A DNA stretch of 64,000 bases, taken from Buxus sempervirens (lineage: Eukaryota; Streptophyta; Magnoliopsida; Buxales; Buxaceae). Shown piece by piece: positions 32,850 through 44,536 of the stretch; the first letter of the stretch is position 1; each line of letters opens with the position of its first letter. The notes under the pieces were generated by a model. It saw nothing but the letters and a program-made list of their open reading frames with translations. It was not told the DNA's origin and searched no databases. Both the position numbers and the translations under genes were made by a program. Where the stretch lies: contig OX387182.1 of NCBI GenBank assembly GCA_947561395.2, positions 40,293,949 through 40,357,948 on the forward strand, given 5' to 3'.

Positions 32850-32995
32850 GACCGCATTTGGTATGCGGATTTGCCTTGACCGCATTTGATCTGCGGTCAA
32901 TGCATGACCGCATTTGATCTGCGGTCAAGGCATGACCGCATGTGATCTGCGGTCAAGGCATGACCGCAATCCATATGCGGTCACAGACAATTTTG
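32850..32995 (+). repeat. Array of TGACCGCA...TGCGGTCA palindromes in LTR D
   Basis: About five units of 28-29 bp occur, each an imperfect hairpin of the form TGACCGCATTTGATCTGCGG followed by TCA. Arm sequence is kept better than the loop (TTTGATC, TGTGATC, ATCCATA). It lies about 200-340 bp upstream of the TATA box. Related words recur at 39060-39150. Confidence 0.85.
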
Positions 32996-33185
32996 TGCGT
33001 TTTTGCAATTGTTTGATTTCTGAGCCTTATTTACACTCCTACCTCTCTCTAGGAGATGTGATCTTCTATTTTTACCTTCCGTGTTTTGTTAAATTTACTC
33101 CAACTCAAGTTTTAAAACTGAGTTGGAACATTCTAGAACCCTATTTTAGCATACCCCTGTGACCAACCATGCCCCTGGGTTTACC

Positions 33186-33193
33186 TATAAATA
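33186..33193 (+). promoter_or_regulatory. TATA box of LTR D
   Basis: TATAAATA is followed about 30 bp on by the likely start and a purine-rich leader. Its placement between U3 repeats and a donor-like site fits the LTR promoter. Confidence 0.6.
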
Positions 33194-33407
33194 GAAGGCC
33201 TCACTTCAAGCAAATGTCTGAGAATTGAAGACTAGAAGAGCTCCAAGTGAAGAAGAGAACCCCTGCCTCTCTGCTTTCTCAAGTCCAGGTAAGCCTCTCC
33301 CCCTTTTATTTTCTAGTTTAATTTCTAGGATTATTCTGATCTTCTCCCTTTCTGTAGAATAAGGCCTGTGTATGAGTGTAACCCCAAACCTAAATCCAAG
33401 TACCTCA

Positions 33408-36371
33408 TGTAAGACCCTGAAATTTTAAATACGAGTAAATAAAGACTTAATAAGTTAATTGGATTAATTGGAAAAGAAATCATAATAAATAATATAATAA
33501 TAATAGTAAGGCCAATTGGGTTCAATATATTAAATGGGTTATTGGTTTAAGGGTTATGAGTTTAATTGGGTAGTTTAGTGGGTTAAGGAGGATTGGTTCA
33601 ATTTAAGTGAACCGGTTCAATGGTTCATGGTTCATGGTTCTTTGGTTTTAAAAAAAAAAAAAAAAAAAACAAATGACGATTTGAGCAATTGGGGTTTGGT
33701 CGTTAGGTTGGAAGAGAAACAAAGAAAAAAAAAGGGAAGAAGAAGAGGGGCGAAGGAGAAGTGGGGGTTGTGGAGAAGAGGAAGGATGAAAGAGGAAGAA
33801 TAGAGGGGGCGTCTACTTGAGGTGAGGGATTGAGCGGAAGAAAAAAAAAAAAAAGAAACTGTAGAAGAGGAAGAGGAGCCGTGGAGAAATCGAGTGGGTT
33901 TTTGGGGTGTTGGGTCGTCAAAGGTTTGCGGCAAAGCAGAAATCGAGTGGAAGAAGAGAAAAGAGAAGAAGGAAGAAGAAAGAAGAAAAGAGGAAGAAGA
34001 AGAAAGAAAAAAGAGACAGGGAAGAAAGGGGTTCGAGCGTGGGATTCTGCAAAAATCGGTAAATAGCATAAAATTTTCCGCTGTTTAATCGATTGTGGTT
34101 GTTTCCGATTGGTTTCTGTTGACTTCTTTTCATTTCTCTTCATGTTCTTGGATGTTGTAAGAAAATGCCCAAGAGAACAGTCGTGCGACTGTCTGCGTGG
34201 GGTTCTTTTGACTTCACCAAAATATAACAAAACCTACATCCAGGAGTTGCAGTTCTTTCCATGAATTTAGTTAGGGTTGTATGGAATTGATTGAAACAAA
34301 TTGATTGAAATGGATTGAACAGATTATTCTGTCGGGTTGAAATTTTTGTTAGTCAGTCATTATTTGGGGTGATCGACAGACTTAAACTTAATTTGTGATG
34401 GGATTTCTATTGTTAGAATTTTATTGTTGGATTCTTATATAGTGTAATAATTGTGATGAGAACTCTAATCTAGGTTACTGTTATGCTTTTAAGGCACTCT
34501 GAAATTGGTTTTTCGGTGGCTCACTCTTTCAGGGGTTTGTATTTTTAGCTGATGAAGGTTGTGATGGGAATGAAATTGATAGGGGATTTAGGGTCTTCTA
34601 TGGATTCTATTAGACTTTGGAATGGGATATGGATGCTTTGCTCATTTCTCGTTGATGAGCCAATGTAATAATGCCCGGAGACAGCACCTGTGTTAGACAG
34701 TTGATTTGTAGTATAGAAACACTTTGAAATTAACACATAGCAACACTTTAGTTAGGCTGTCTTAAACCTGTGTAAGATTTCGGTGGCTTGCAAAGACTAA
34801 AAATATTCGCCTAAAAATTCATATTAGCATTCTAAAATTTAGTTGAGGGTAATTGTAGTTGAATGGAATTGGTTTCGGACCAATCGGAACTCGAGGTTTT
34901 GCAAGAAAAATCATGAGAATTTGATGATTTCCGTCCATTTAATTTCGCGGCTGTTTTAAACCACCTGTAGAGAAACAGCCATAATTCCCTGTAGGAAACT
35001 CCGAATTACGAACCGTTTGTTGCGTTGGAAACTAGATTCATAGAGTTTTCCAACGATGTATAGCACGCGTACCAATTCCTTATAGCTTAAATAAGGTTTA
35101 GCATATAAGTCACTAGCTAGAATTCAATCTGCAAAGTAAACGACAATTTCAAACCAACCGTGGATATTTTATAAAATTTGTTTATAAAATTATTTTATAC
35201 CTTTAGTCGTTAATGATTTGGGTTGATAAAGTGATTCGCGAATTTGTAATTGGCAATTGAAGCTGAGGCTTCTTGTTAGATGAGAAAGGCAAATAAGCCT
35301 ATGGCATCCCGAAAGGCAGAATGGCCTAGGGATTTACGGTAAGTGAACAACAAGGTTCATTTGGTTTGAGTTATACTTTGGGCAGTTAATTTTTCAGGTT
35401 TTGTTTGGTAAAAATAATTGCATGGGTAATTCTTTTACGAGTCTAGGCCGCATAAAAAGTCGTGGATTCACAGTCCGTCTAGATCGTGCGTTAGTGTTGG
35501 CTTGTCGTGTTAATACCCCGGGCCACTTGCGTACCACCGTGTGGGATCGGTGAGGCCTTCGTGTGGGATCGATGAGCTGCAGCGTGCCAGTCCATGCGTG
35601 GGTGCTCCACTCGTACGATGACCGTGCGCGGCTTCGAAGGCGAGTAGTGAGGTGGCAAACCGGCTAAGGTGGTTAACCCGATTTATAGACACGCTAATTC
35701 ATGAATCTTGCACACACTTGATTCTCTGAAATTGTATTGTTATCTGTGATCTGTTCTTTGCATGATTTGCTGTAATTGATCGTATAATTGTAGCATGTTA
35801 TTTTATTAGTTGAAATTGCATAAACTATTTATCATATGCATTGTGCTACTTACTGAGACCTTAGTCTCATGCGAGTTTTTGTTTTACCGGTTTTGTTTTC
35901 AGACCCGGCGAGCGTGACACGTAGTGGAGTCGAGTTCGAGGGTTACCCGGATTATAGACCGGAAGACTACTACCGTCCCGACTAGAGGTCGAGAAGAAAC
36001 TTTTTGTTGGATAGTTGTACATGTCATTTTTGAAACTGTACATGTTGTACATATTGTAAATGAAAAGAGAGAGGGAGAGAGAGAGAACTTAGTGAAATTT
36101 ATTTTGACCTGTGCATATGTGATGGTTTAGGTTTTTTTGAATGGATATATATAAACTGCATTTATCAGGTGTTGATTTTGTGGTTTGAGGGCTTAGCCCA
36201 TTCTCGTATTTACAGACATTATATAGCAGATTTTCCAAAAATTTTAGGATTAGATTATAATTGCTTTGGTTAGTTTCTTAAGTTAGTTTTCATCACAATT
36301 TGGGCCCTAAAAATAGCGCTCGGGAGCCAGTATAAACCCGACACGTGTGGACCTGGTTCCGGGGTGCTACA
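33408..36371 (+). mobile_element. Solo LTR, T-related, TSD CCTCA
   Basis: A 2964-bp unit starts TGTAAGACCCTGAAATTTT and ends TTCCGGGGTGCTACA. Perfect CCTCA duplications lie at 33403-33407 and 36372-36376. Plus orientation. It has a purine-rich leader (33640-34040), a segment with GAGCGTGACACGTAGTGGAG and CCCGACTAGAGG near the 3' end, and no coding domain. It splits LTR D: AAGTACCTCAAGTATC is restored on removal. Confidence 0.92.
33640..34040 (+). repeat. Purine-rich (GAA/GGA) tract
   Basis: An A-run followed by GAAGAAGAGG-type DNA for about 380 bp. Overlapping minus-strand frames (33632-34069, 33703-34230) are Phe/Ser/Leu-rich translations of this tract and are not taken as genes. Confidence 0.8.
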
Positions 36372-37572
36372 CCTCAAGTATCTTTCCTAGCTGTAAAACA
36401 TGAAGAGAGTTCTAGGGGAAAGGAGGACAGGAATGGATTCGTAGGGTAGATCCCCATGTGTTGTAATCTTAGAAATGTGTAGTTCTAATATTTTGTTTAG
36501 GTTGTGTGATTGCTTATTGATGAAATATGGAAGAATACCATGGATCTATGTTGTTCATAGCATTAGATCTCATTTTCCTCCTAGATTATTGATTTTTTAC
36601 ATTGTTTTCTCCTTTTTTATTTTTTTATCATTAGGCTAGGATTTTGGATCTGCCATGATCTATATGGTAGATCTAAAATCAGAAGCCTTAAAGTAACCTC
36701 TAGGGTGTCATAAGGTGATTTTGAGTTATTTTTAAAATTTGAGAGAAGACCTTATGGTTTAAACTCTCCCATTTTGATGTTTTTCATCAATGTGGGTGAA
36801 TCTGGTTTAGATCTCTTAATTAATGAGAACCTGGACCAGATCTGTACCCTAGATGGCTTTGATTTAATTTTCAATATTATGAGATGATTTTGGAATTGTT
36901 TTGATTTTTTAGAGAAGTCCCTATGGTCTAAACTCTCCCTTTTTGATGTTTTTCCATTAACATGGGTATATCTGGTTTATATCTTTCAACTAATGAGAGA
37001 TTTGTACCAGATTTGTACCCTAGATTGTTTAGGATTAATTCCTAGAAATTTTGTTAAAAGATTTTTTTTATTTTTATTATTCCAAGATTTCAAGGATTTA
37101 ACTTAGAACTAATTTTTGAAGTTTTGACTTTAGGTTTGTTTTCTTTATCTTGATTGTACTCAATCATAAAACCCAAGAAATGATGTATTCATAGGAAGAA
37201 TCCAGAATTAATTGGATCATTCATATGGAAAAAACCATACATCTTTTATTCTTTGTTCTTTTACTTTTGATTTGATTTTTTATTAGCAAGCATTTCTTTT
37301 GAAATAACATGAACAATACTTGGCAACCACCTTGTGTGAATGAATAGGGGTGCCTAACACCTTCCCCTATTCATAACCTAATCTCCTTACCCATCTCTAG
37401 TTTTTTTATTTTAAAGTAGAGTTATTTTCACTTTAATTTTGCCCTTTTTTATTTTATTTGATTATTTTGGTATTCATTCACACCTAAAATTGAATGGTGG
37501 TGACTCCTTTTTTATTGAGCTCGTGTAATGATCAGGAAGTCATTGAATTGATTTTTTCCCATGTCTCACAAC

Positions 37573-37591
37573 TCGTGACTCCGCTGGGGAC
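37573..37591 (+). promoter_or_regulatory. Primer binding site, tRNA-Arg type
   Basis: TCGTGACTCCGCTGGGGAC lies 2 bp after the LTR end at 37570. Tat/Ogre elements are known to prime from tRNA-Arg, whose complement reads TGGCGACTCCGCTGGGGA; 16 of 18 bases agree. This identifies 32261-37570 as a 5' LTR. Confidence 0.75.
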
Positions 37592-39640
37592 ATAGTGGAT
37601 TTAAGCCATGTTTTGTGTAATTGTTTATGTTTTGTTTTTATTTTGAATGCTTGTTATTCTGTTTTATTTGGGCATGTTTGATGTATTTTAAATCTAATTT
37701 GTATGATTAGAAGACTCATGAAGATAGGGCATGTATGTGTTGCTTGATTGTATCTAGAAACATGTTTAGGGGGAACTTATCTTGTCACATGGTTTTGCTG
37801 TATTTTATGATAATATGCTATAATTTGGATTTTTAATGCTATGCGTCGATCATGAAAAGTAAGAGCATGAAATCTAGGAGTTTAGTGGATATTTTTGGGG
37901 GTTTCAAGCATGTTTTCCATGATTAATTACTTCTTATACAATATGATTAGCTGCTGTATTTTTATAATGGCATGCTTTGATTAGGGGGTTTAATGCTATG
38001 TTTTGATCAGGAAAATTATGAGCATGAAATCTGGGAATTTAGTGGATATTTTGGGTTTTCAAGCATGTTTTTCATGATTAATTGTTTTTGTACAATATGA
38101 TAACATGCTTGTGTGATTTTTTTGGGTATATAATAATCAAGAGCATATTTAGGTGTCTTATTATCTTGTTTGCTTGTGTTTATTTATTTCCAATATGAGT
38201 CATATCTACCTTGGTTTGTGAATAAAAATGTGCTAGGCTACGAAAAAGAGTGGCAAGGGTTTGGGACGTTGTGAATGCACCTTTATTTCAAATGCACTTG
38301 AACACTTTAAATCTTTTACACTGCCTACCCATTACTTATAGGAAGTTGAAACCGAATGTGAATAGCTTAGCGCAACGAGGTCGTTACGCGAAAGTGAAAA
38401 CATTCACCTTAGAACTTTGAACTAATGATGTGATGACATTGTGGATCTTTGATTCTGATCATCACTAGGCTTGAGATTTAAGTTACCAATAAATCAAAAC
38501 CCAAAACCCCTACACTTGAAGGTGGAGAAACACTTTTTTAGGTAAAGTAAACATTTACGATGGGGAAATAGGTTTGTAATTGAGGGAAGGCCGTTTGCAT
38601 GGTTCACAAGTCTAAAGTATGATATGAATGCCATATTGAAGGTAAACACAAGGTAACAAGGTGATATCATTATTTTTTTTAGAATTATCTTCATATCATG
38701 TAAAGTAAGTGCCATGGTGTCCATGTGTTTGGGATGGAATTTTTCCCAACGAGGTCTGTATCCTAAGATTGTTGTAGCCTATTAGAAGAGTTTTTTTTAA
38801 CTCTGCTTAGAAGTCATCCTACCCAAAATCCATGTAGGGGGCAACCAAAAGTCCAAAATCCATGAATATGGTGTCTGATTTTGGAGGGAACATGTGCCCT
38901 TATGCATTTTTTGTAAATATAGTGTCAAAGTTCACTTTGGGACAATCTAGAAGATTGTCAATGGTGAACCATATGTTTGGATGAGCAATCAAAGTCATTA
39001 AATCACTTGGAAAACAAGAACAATGAAAATCCGTCCGAAAACGGCATTTTATTTTGCGGACATGGCCTGACCGCATTTCATTTGTGGACATAGCCTGACC
39101 GCATTTTATTTACGGACATAGCTTGACCGCATTTTAAATGCGGTCACGGCTAGTCCGCACTAAATATGCAGTTTTACGGATTTAATTGCATTTTCAGCAA
39201 CTTTTATAAACTAACTTAGTTCCTTTAACCTCTAAAGTGATATAAACAGATGATAAACACTTCAATAAGAGTAAATAGCAGCCAAATTCTTCTAAACTCA
39301 CTCAAATCAAAGGGTTAAGCTTTTTAGGAAATTTTACCTAATTTGAACATGTAACTTAACTCACGAAGTGGAAGTGATAAACAAAAATGTGTGTAAATCA
39401 AAATACATTTTAATTTAATGTTACAAAACACATTCTTGAAGTGCAATCTAAGGGAGAATAAGAAAATAAAATGTCAAATCATTTTAAATCTCCCAGGTTT
39501 GATAAGAACAATTCAATTTAAAATTTGCTCTTGAATAAGAAATTTCAAAATTTAAAAAACGAAATTAAAAAAGAAAAATCAACTTAAAAGTCTAAAAAAA
39601 AAAAGATTCAAAAATTCCATGGGTCTCTGAAAGCCTTTGA
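37592..39640 (+). other. Internal leader of the family D element, no ORF
   Basis: AT-rich non-coding DNA follows the primer site, with near-duplicated blocks (GGGAATTTAGTGGATATTTT and CATGTTTTTCATGATTAATT at about 37880-37930 and 38035-38080). No gag or pol domain follows in any frame, suggesting a large non-autonomous derivative or a deletion. A degenerate GACCGCATTT repeat lies at 39060-39150. Confidence 0.5.
39060..39150 (+). repeat. Degenerate GACCGCATTT repeats
   Basis: CCTGACCGCATTT(C/T)ATTT followed by GTGGACATAG or ACGGACATAG occurs about three times at roughly 29-bp spacing. It echoes the U3 palindrome array of LTR D. This may mark an LTR-derived duplication inside the element. Confidence 0.65.
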
Positions 39641-39830
39641 TTTTCAAATTTTTAACCTCATAGGCCTTCTAAAGCCTTAATTTAGAAACTCATAGGACCT
39701 CTGAAAGCCTAAAATTTCAGATCTTTATCCTCATAAGCCCTTAGAAGCATGTGTGATTCAAGAACCTTTCATAGGCTCCTGAAAGCTTGCGTAATTTCAG
39801 GAGGTTTTGGAAACCTTAATTCCAATTTCA

Positions 39831-40215
39831 TATCTTGTGGGACATGTCGGAAGCCCTAAAATATTCCAAAAACTCTTTGGGTGGTCTTTTTCATAACAAC
39901 CAATTCATATCTTGTGGGATATGTTGGAAGCCCTAAAATAGTTCGACAACTCTTTGGATGGTCTTTTTCGTACCAACTAATTCATATCTTGTGGGATATG
40001 TTGAAAGCCCTAAAATAGTCCAACAATTCTTTAGATGGTCTTTTTTGTACCAACCAATTCATATCTTGTGGGACATGTTGGAAGCCCTAAAATATTCCAA
40101 CAACTCTTTGGATGGTCTTTTTTGTACCAACCAATTCATATCTTGTGGGACATGTTGGAAGCCCTAAGATATTCCAACAACTCTTTAGATAGTCTTTTTC
40201 GTACCAACCAATTCA
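39831..40215 (+). repeat. 77-bp tandem repeat, five units
   Basis: TATCTTGTGG starts at 39831, 39908, 39985, 40062 and 40139, exactly 77 bp apart. Units contain GAAGCCCTAAAATATTCCAA and TGGTCTTTTTTGTACCAACC. A diverged unit continues to the T solo LTR at 40305 and resumes at 43529. Two short open frames here are translations of the repeat. Confidence 0.93.
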
Positions 40216-41042
40216 TAAGCCCTTGGAAGCTTGAGTAATTCCAAGACACTCTGTGATTTGTCTAAAAGCTTTTATTTTAGGCATTTCATATCTTGTGGGA
40301 CATGTGTAAAACCCTAGATTTTCCTAAAATAAAGTAAATTAAATAAGCCAAATTATTGAGAAGTTAAGATTTAATTTAGGTATTGGAGGGATAATATTAT
40401 GATCCAAAGAGATATTAGTAACTAAATAAATAAAAAAATAATTTTGAGTAACTAGGAATTTAAATAGTGACTTCATTTAAATAGGAAAGAGCAAGGTTGA
40501 TTTAGATAAATTAGGAAAGTGGTTTAAATATGAATGTTGGAGAATATAGGTATTAATCCAAGTGCATTATATGGTTAAGATGGATGTGAGGAATAAAGAT
40601 GAGAGTTTTTAGAAAAAGATCCAAAGGTTAAGTATGGAATTACAAGGAAAGGGTATTTTAGTCATTTTCCAATTAGCCAAATTAATATATTGAGTAATTA
40701 AATAATTATTAGACTTGAAATATTTAACTAGACTTAATTTGAGTTAGGTTTGAATTTAAATAGCAAATTATGGTTTAAAAGTAGGAAAAATTGTATATTG
40801 GTGATTATGGTTGATAAGGAGCCTTAAATTTGAGGATAAGAGCAGCTTTGGGGTGTTTTAGTAATATTTTAAAATAAGAAATTAAATTAGCACGAAAATA
40901 AATTAAAATAAATCCTTCTTTTGTATGAGATACTTAAAAGAAGAATTAGAAAGAGGGTTAAGATAGGGAGGTTTCCAATTAAGAGTGGGAATTCTATTTA
41001 AAAGGTCTTCTAAACCTAGTGGGACTTCTAATTAAGAGAGGT

Positions 41043-41049
41043 TATAAAA
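41043..41049 (+). promoter_or_regulatory. TATA box of the T LTR
   Basis: TATAAAA lies in GAGAGGTTATAAAACGGG. The equivalent sites in the minus-oriented relatives are TATTTATA at 46927-46934 and 54958-54965. Confidence 0.6.
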
Positions 41050-42069
41050 CGGGAGGTCAGGGAAAGGTTTAGAGTTTTTAGCAAGTCAAAAATAAGGAGG
41101 AAAGAGAGGACAATTCGTGCTTGGGCTTGGGAGAAAAATAAAGGAAAGAAGAGAGGAGAGAAAAGAGAAGGAAGAAACGAAAAAGTGAGGTGCTGCAGAG
41201 GTCCGACCAGCAGGCTTTGAACGACGATTCCCAAAGATCTAGTCATTGGATCGTCATGAAATTTGGAGGTTATGCTCTATACATGAGATAATTTAGTCTG
41301 AACGGTGGAAATTGGATTTGGATGAGTCTAAGGTAATACAAATTAACCCAAAAGTTGGTGGAAAATCAGAATTTGAAAGAAAAAGGAGTTGCAGAGATGG
41401 CCGACTAGCCAACTTCGAACGACGAGATAGAAAGATCCAACCGTTGGAATGATCTAAAATTTTAGAGTTTTGTTCTACGCATGGAGGACTTCAAACGGAA
41501 CAGTGGAGATCTAAATTTTAGAAGTTTAGAGGGGTGTGGTCGAGCTCCAAAAACGGGCATAGAAGAAGTTCTGAAAAATTTGGGTTCATCAAAAAGGCAA
41601 ATAGCAAACACTTGAAACTGAAGGAACTGCATATTTTCTTGTGTTTTTTTTATGATTGATCGTATTGGTTTTTAAGTTGGATTTCATTGGAAAAGTTAGA
41701 TGATTATAAAGTTTTGATTTGGTGATTTGAATCTCTCTTTAAGAATCAAGAAAAGTGTTGTTCATGGGTGGTTTGATTTAGAAAGAAACCTTAGTTAAAT
41801 TTTAATCACCAAGATTAGTTTAGCATTGTTTTAATCTGTGTTTTGGATTTTGATCTTGGAGTTTAGCCGAACTACATGTTTATGGAATATCTTAATTTCG
41901 TACTTGAGTTTTCGATGAAATTTTGAGGCGTGATTTTGGAGTGCGTTAGATTTATTTCGTTTTGCATTGGATCATCTATTTAGGGTGGTAGAAGTATAGG
42001 AAAATTTTTACAGAGGTTTAGAACTTGGTCAGTCATGGATTTTTTCGCATTACAAAAAGTCGTAAATCG

Positions 42070-42260
42070 TAAAGGTGTCCATCGAGCTGCCGCTAACTTT
42101 TATGCTCTTAGCGGTAGCTTAGAGCAAGAGATTTTCGGTGTCCGCTGGACTGGTGCCGACTTGGCGCCAAGTGTTTGGAGTCAGTGCTAGTGATATTATG
42201 GTTTACCGCCGAGTTGGGGCCGACCTTGCGCTAAGCGCCAGAGGTCAGCGCACCCAATAA
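42070..42260 (+). repeat. GC-rich cassette in the T LTR at 40305
   Basis: A cluster of CGAGCTGCCGCTAAC, CTCTTAGCGGTAGC, GCCGACTTGGCGCCAAG and TGCGCTAAGCGCC. Several words pair with each other (CCGCTAA/TTAGCGG, TTGGCGCCAA). It sits about 1.0-1.2 kb downstream of the TATA box. Confidence 0.65.
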
Positions 42261-43599
42261 AATCTTCAGAAATGTGCGTCTGACCAATCCAAGCCCAAAT
42301 TTGATACTTTGAGGCTTTAATCTCTTAACCAAAGACTAGACTAGGATAATAGAAGTATCTTATCTACTCAAAAACATCCAAAGATCATTAAGTCAAATTA
42401 TTGGTAATCTTGTGAGTTCTTGAAGTGGTAATTGAAGGACTGTTGGTAGGTTATTTTGCTGTTCCTAACACTAGGAGTTAATAAATTAGTTTTCCTTTAT
42501 TGTTTACATTTGTTTTCCGATTGTGAAATTGTTTAACCTGGGTTTGCTTGATTTTAAAGTGCTGAAACAAAATTTTAAAACTATCTTGGTGTGAGTAAAA
42601 TGTTTTTACTATCAGTGTATTTGGGTTGAAATTTTACTGAGATGTCATAAGTATTGTTCTGGTCCGAAGTGACCTGTGATGAATTGTATTGGGATTATAC
42701 ATGATGATGAAATAGTTGTTTTAAATTTGTTGTCAGTTTTGAGTTCATGGAATTGTTTTACTGTTTTGGTTTAGTTTTACCTGGATCCTTGTCTAAGCTT
42801 AGTAATGTGATGGTATTGTTTATTGATGTAATTGCATGACCTTGTGTGTTGTCACGACCGGTGTAGAGCAGCTAGAAACCCTGAGTAGGCCTGGTTGTCA
42901 ATGCTGAAACCCGGGGAGTAGGCCGGCATTGGATGACGAAACCTTGAGTAGACTGTCATTTCAGAGTTCCGAAACCCTGAGTAGGCCGGAACTGTGTACA
43001 TGGAAGTGTGGATGTCTCCTTGGCATGTCAATTAATCAAGTCAAACAATAGTCATGACATTGACCATTCGATGTTTTATCGGTATTGTTATTAAAATATG
43101 ATTTGATAATATTAATGGGATTGGATTTAAACTTTGGAATTATCCTTGTTGATGTTGTCGTTGGTTTAATCGTACACCTCATGACTTATTTTATATAAAC
43201 ATGGACTGATTTCATGCAAGCACCTTGCTACTTGTTGAGATTTATTCTCACTCCCGTTTCTCCCATTTTTCAGGTACTCTTGGTGAGGACATCAAGTTGT
43301 GGGCTAATTGTAGCTGGGTAGTCTATATAGATGTAGGATTGCTCATGTAATTGAAATCCTTGTATATCATAATTGTTGATTAATAAAGAGAATTTGAATT
43401 CAAGTTTCCGCATTTACTCTGATTATAAAGTTAGAAAAAGTTTTAAATTATTCCATATTTTAGTTGCTTTTGTTGCTTACTATAACACCTCGGGTTTTGG
43501 GAATTGGACCCAGAACTGGGACGTTACAACATGTTGGAAGCCCTAAAATATTCCAACAAACTCTTTGGATGGTCTTTTCGTACCAACCAATTCATAGGC

Positions 43600-44240
43600 C
43601 TCTAGAAGCCTGAGTAATTCTAGAAACCTTTGCTTGGGCTGTCTAAAAGCCTCTGAATTTTAGACAAATCACCTTTTTGGGCCATCTAAAAGCCTCTAAA
43701 TTTTAGGCACAACCTTTTTGGGCCATCTAAAAGTCTCTGAATTTTAGACACAACCTTTTTGGGCCGTCTAAAAGCCTCTGAATTTTAGATACAAACTTTT
43801 TGGGCCGTTTGAAAGCCTTTGAGTTTCAAACATCAATCTCTTTGGGCCATTTGAAAGCCTCTGAATTTCAAACATCAATTCCTTTTAGGCCGTCTGTAAG
43901 CCTCTGAATTATAGAAACCTATTTTGGGCAGTCTAAAAGCCTCTGAATTTTAGACACAACCTTTTCTGGCCGTTTGAAAGCCTCTAAATTTTAGATACTT
44001 GCATAAGCCTGTAGAAGCTTGCGTGATTCTAGAACCCGCTCATAGGACCTCTGAAAGCCTGAAATTTCAGAATTTATCTCTTGGGCCATCTAAAAGCCTC
44101 CGAATTTTAGACACCTCATAGGCCTTCTAAAGACTGAATTTAGAAAAATCCATGGGCCTTTGAAAGCCTTTAAATTTCAGAACTCATATCTTGGGTTGTC
44201 TAAAAGCCTATTAATTTTAGACATTTCTTTTTCTTTGGGA
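43600..44240 (+). repeat. Tandem repeat of about 43 bp
   Basis: More than ten irregular units of CTAAAAGCCTCTGAATTTTAG plus a variable ACACAACCTTTTTGGGCC-type spacer, about 42-44 bp each where regular. A variant class has TTTGAAAGCC...TTTCAAACATC. The two halves of each unit (CTAAAAGCC, TTTTAG) are inverted short arms, and arm changes co-vary (TTTGAAAG with TTTCAAA). Confidence 0.85.
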
Positions 44241-44536
44241 CCTTTTGGAAGCCTTTAAATTCCAAACATTCTTTTGGATGGTCATTTGTACCAACCACTT
44301 CTCTTCACAAGGTCAATTTAAACCATATATATATATATATATATATAAATAAATGAGAAAAGCAAAAACAAAAGAAAAACCAAAAAAATTTGTAATTCAA
44401 ACTCATGTTCACCAAAACATGCATACATACATCCATAAATTATGTGAATTTGAGTTGAATTATGCACTAATTGTGTTTCTTTTTCTCTTCTTTTACCAGG
44501 TTTCTCTTTGTGGCAATCATTGCTACACACCGAAGT

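Larger units (their letters stand above)
32261..37570 (+). mobile_element. 5' LTR of a Tat/Ogre-like element (family D), interrupted
   Basis: Starts TGTAGACACCCCAAAATTGC and ends CATGTCTCACA, directly before a tRNA-Arg-type primer binding site. Without the solo LTR and one TSD copy (33408-36376) it is about 2.34 kb. It contains a palindrome array in U3 (32850-32995), TATAAATA at 33186-33193, a short leader ending TCCAG|GTAAGC near 33289, and after the insertion a long AT-rich U5-like part. No matching right-hand LTR was seen, so the element is incomplete or its 3' LTR lies elsewhere. Confidence 0.75.
40305..43528 (+). mobile_element. Solo LTR, T family, TSD ACATG
   Basis: A 3224-bp unit starts TGTAAAACCCTAGATTTTCC and ends ACTGGGACGTTACA. 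It is flanked by ACATG at 40300-40304 and 43529-43533. Removal restores TTGTGGGACATGTTGGAAGC, the text of the 77-bp repeat, so the borders are firm. Plus orientation is shown by TATAAAA at 41043-41049 and AATAAA near 43382 ahead of the 3' end. Between them lie a GA-rich leader and a GC-rich cassette (42070-42260). No coding domain. Confidence 0.95.

Noticed and set aside
32850-32995. CRISPR-like array of short palindromic repeats
   Set aside because: Units are contiguous 28-29-bp hairpins without unique spacers, inside a plant LTR.
33632-34230. Overlapping Phe/Ser-rich open frames on the minus strand
   Set aside because: They are translations of a GA-rich tract inside a solo LTR with defined ends, with no domain and no supporting structure.
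39958-40238. Repeated MVFFVPTNSYL-type frames
   Set aside because: The 77-bp repeat is not a multiple of three and the frames are just read-through of three units; no independent coding signal.
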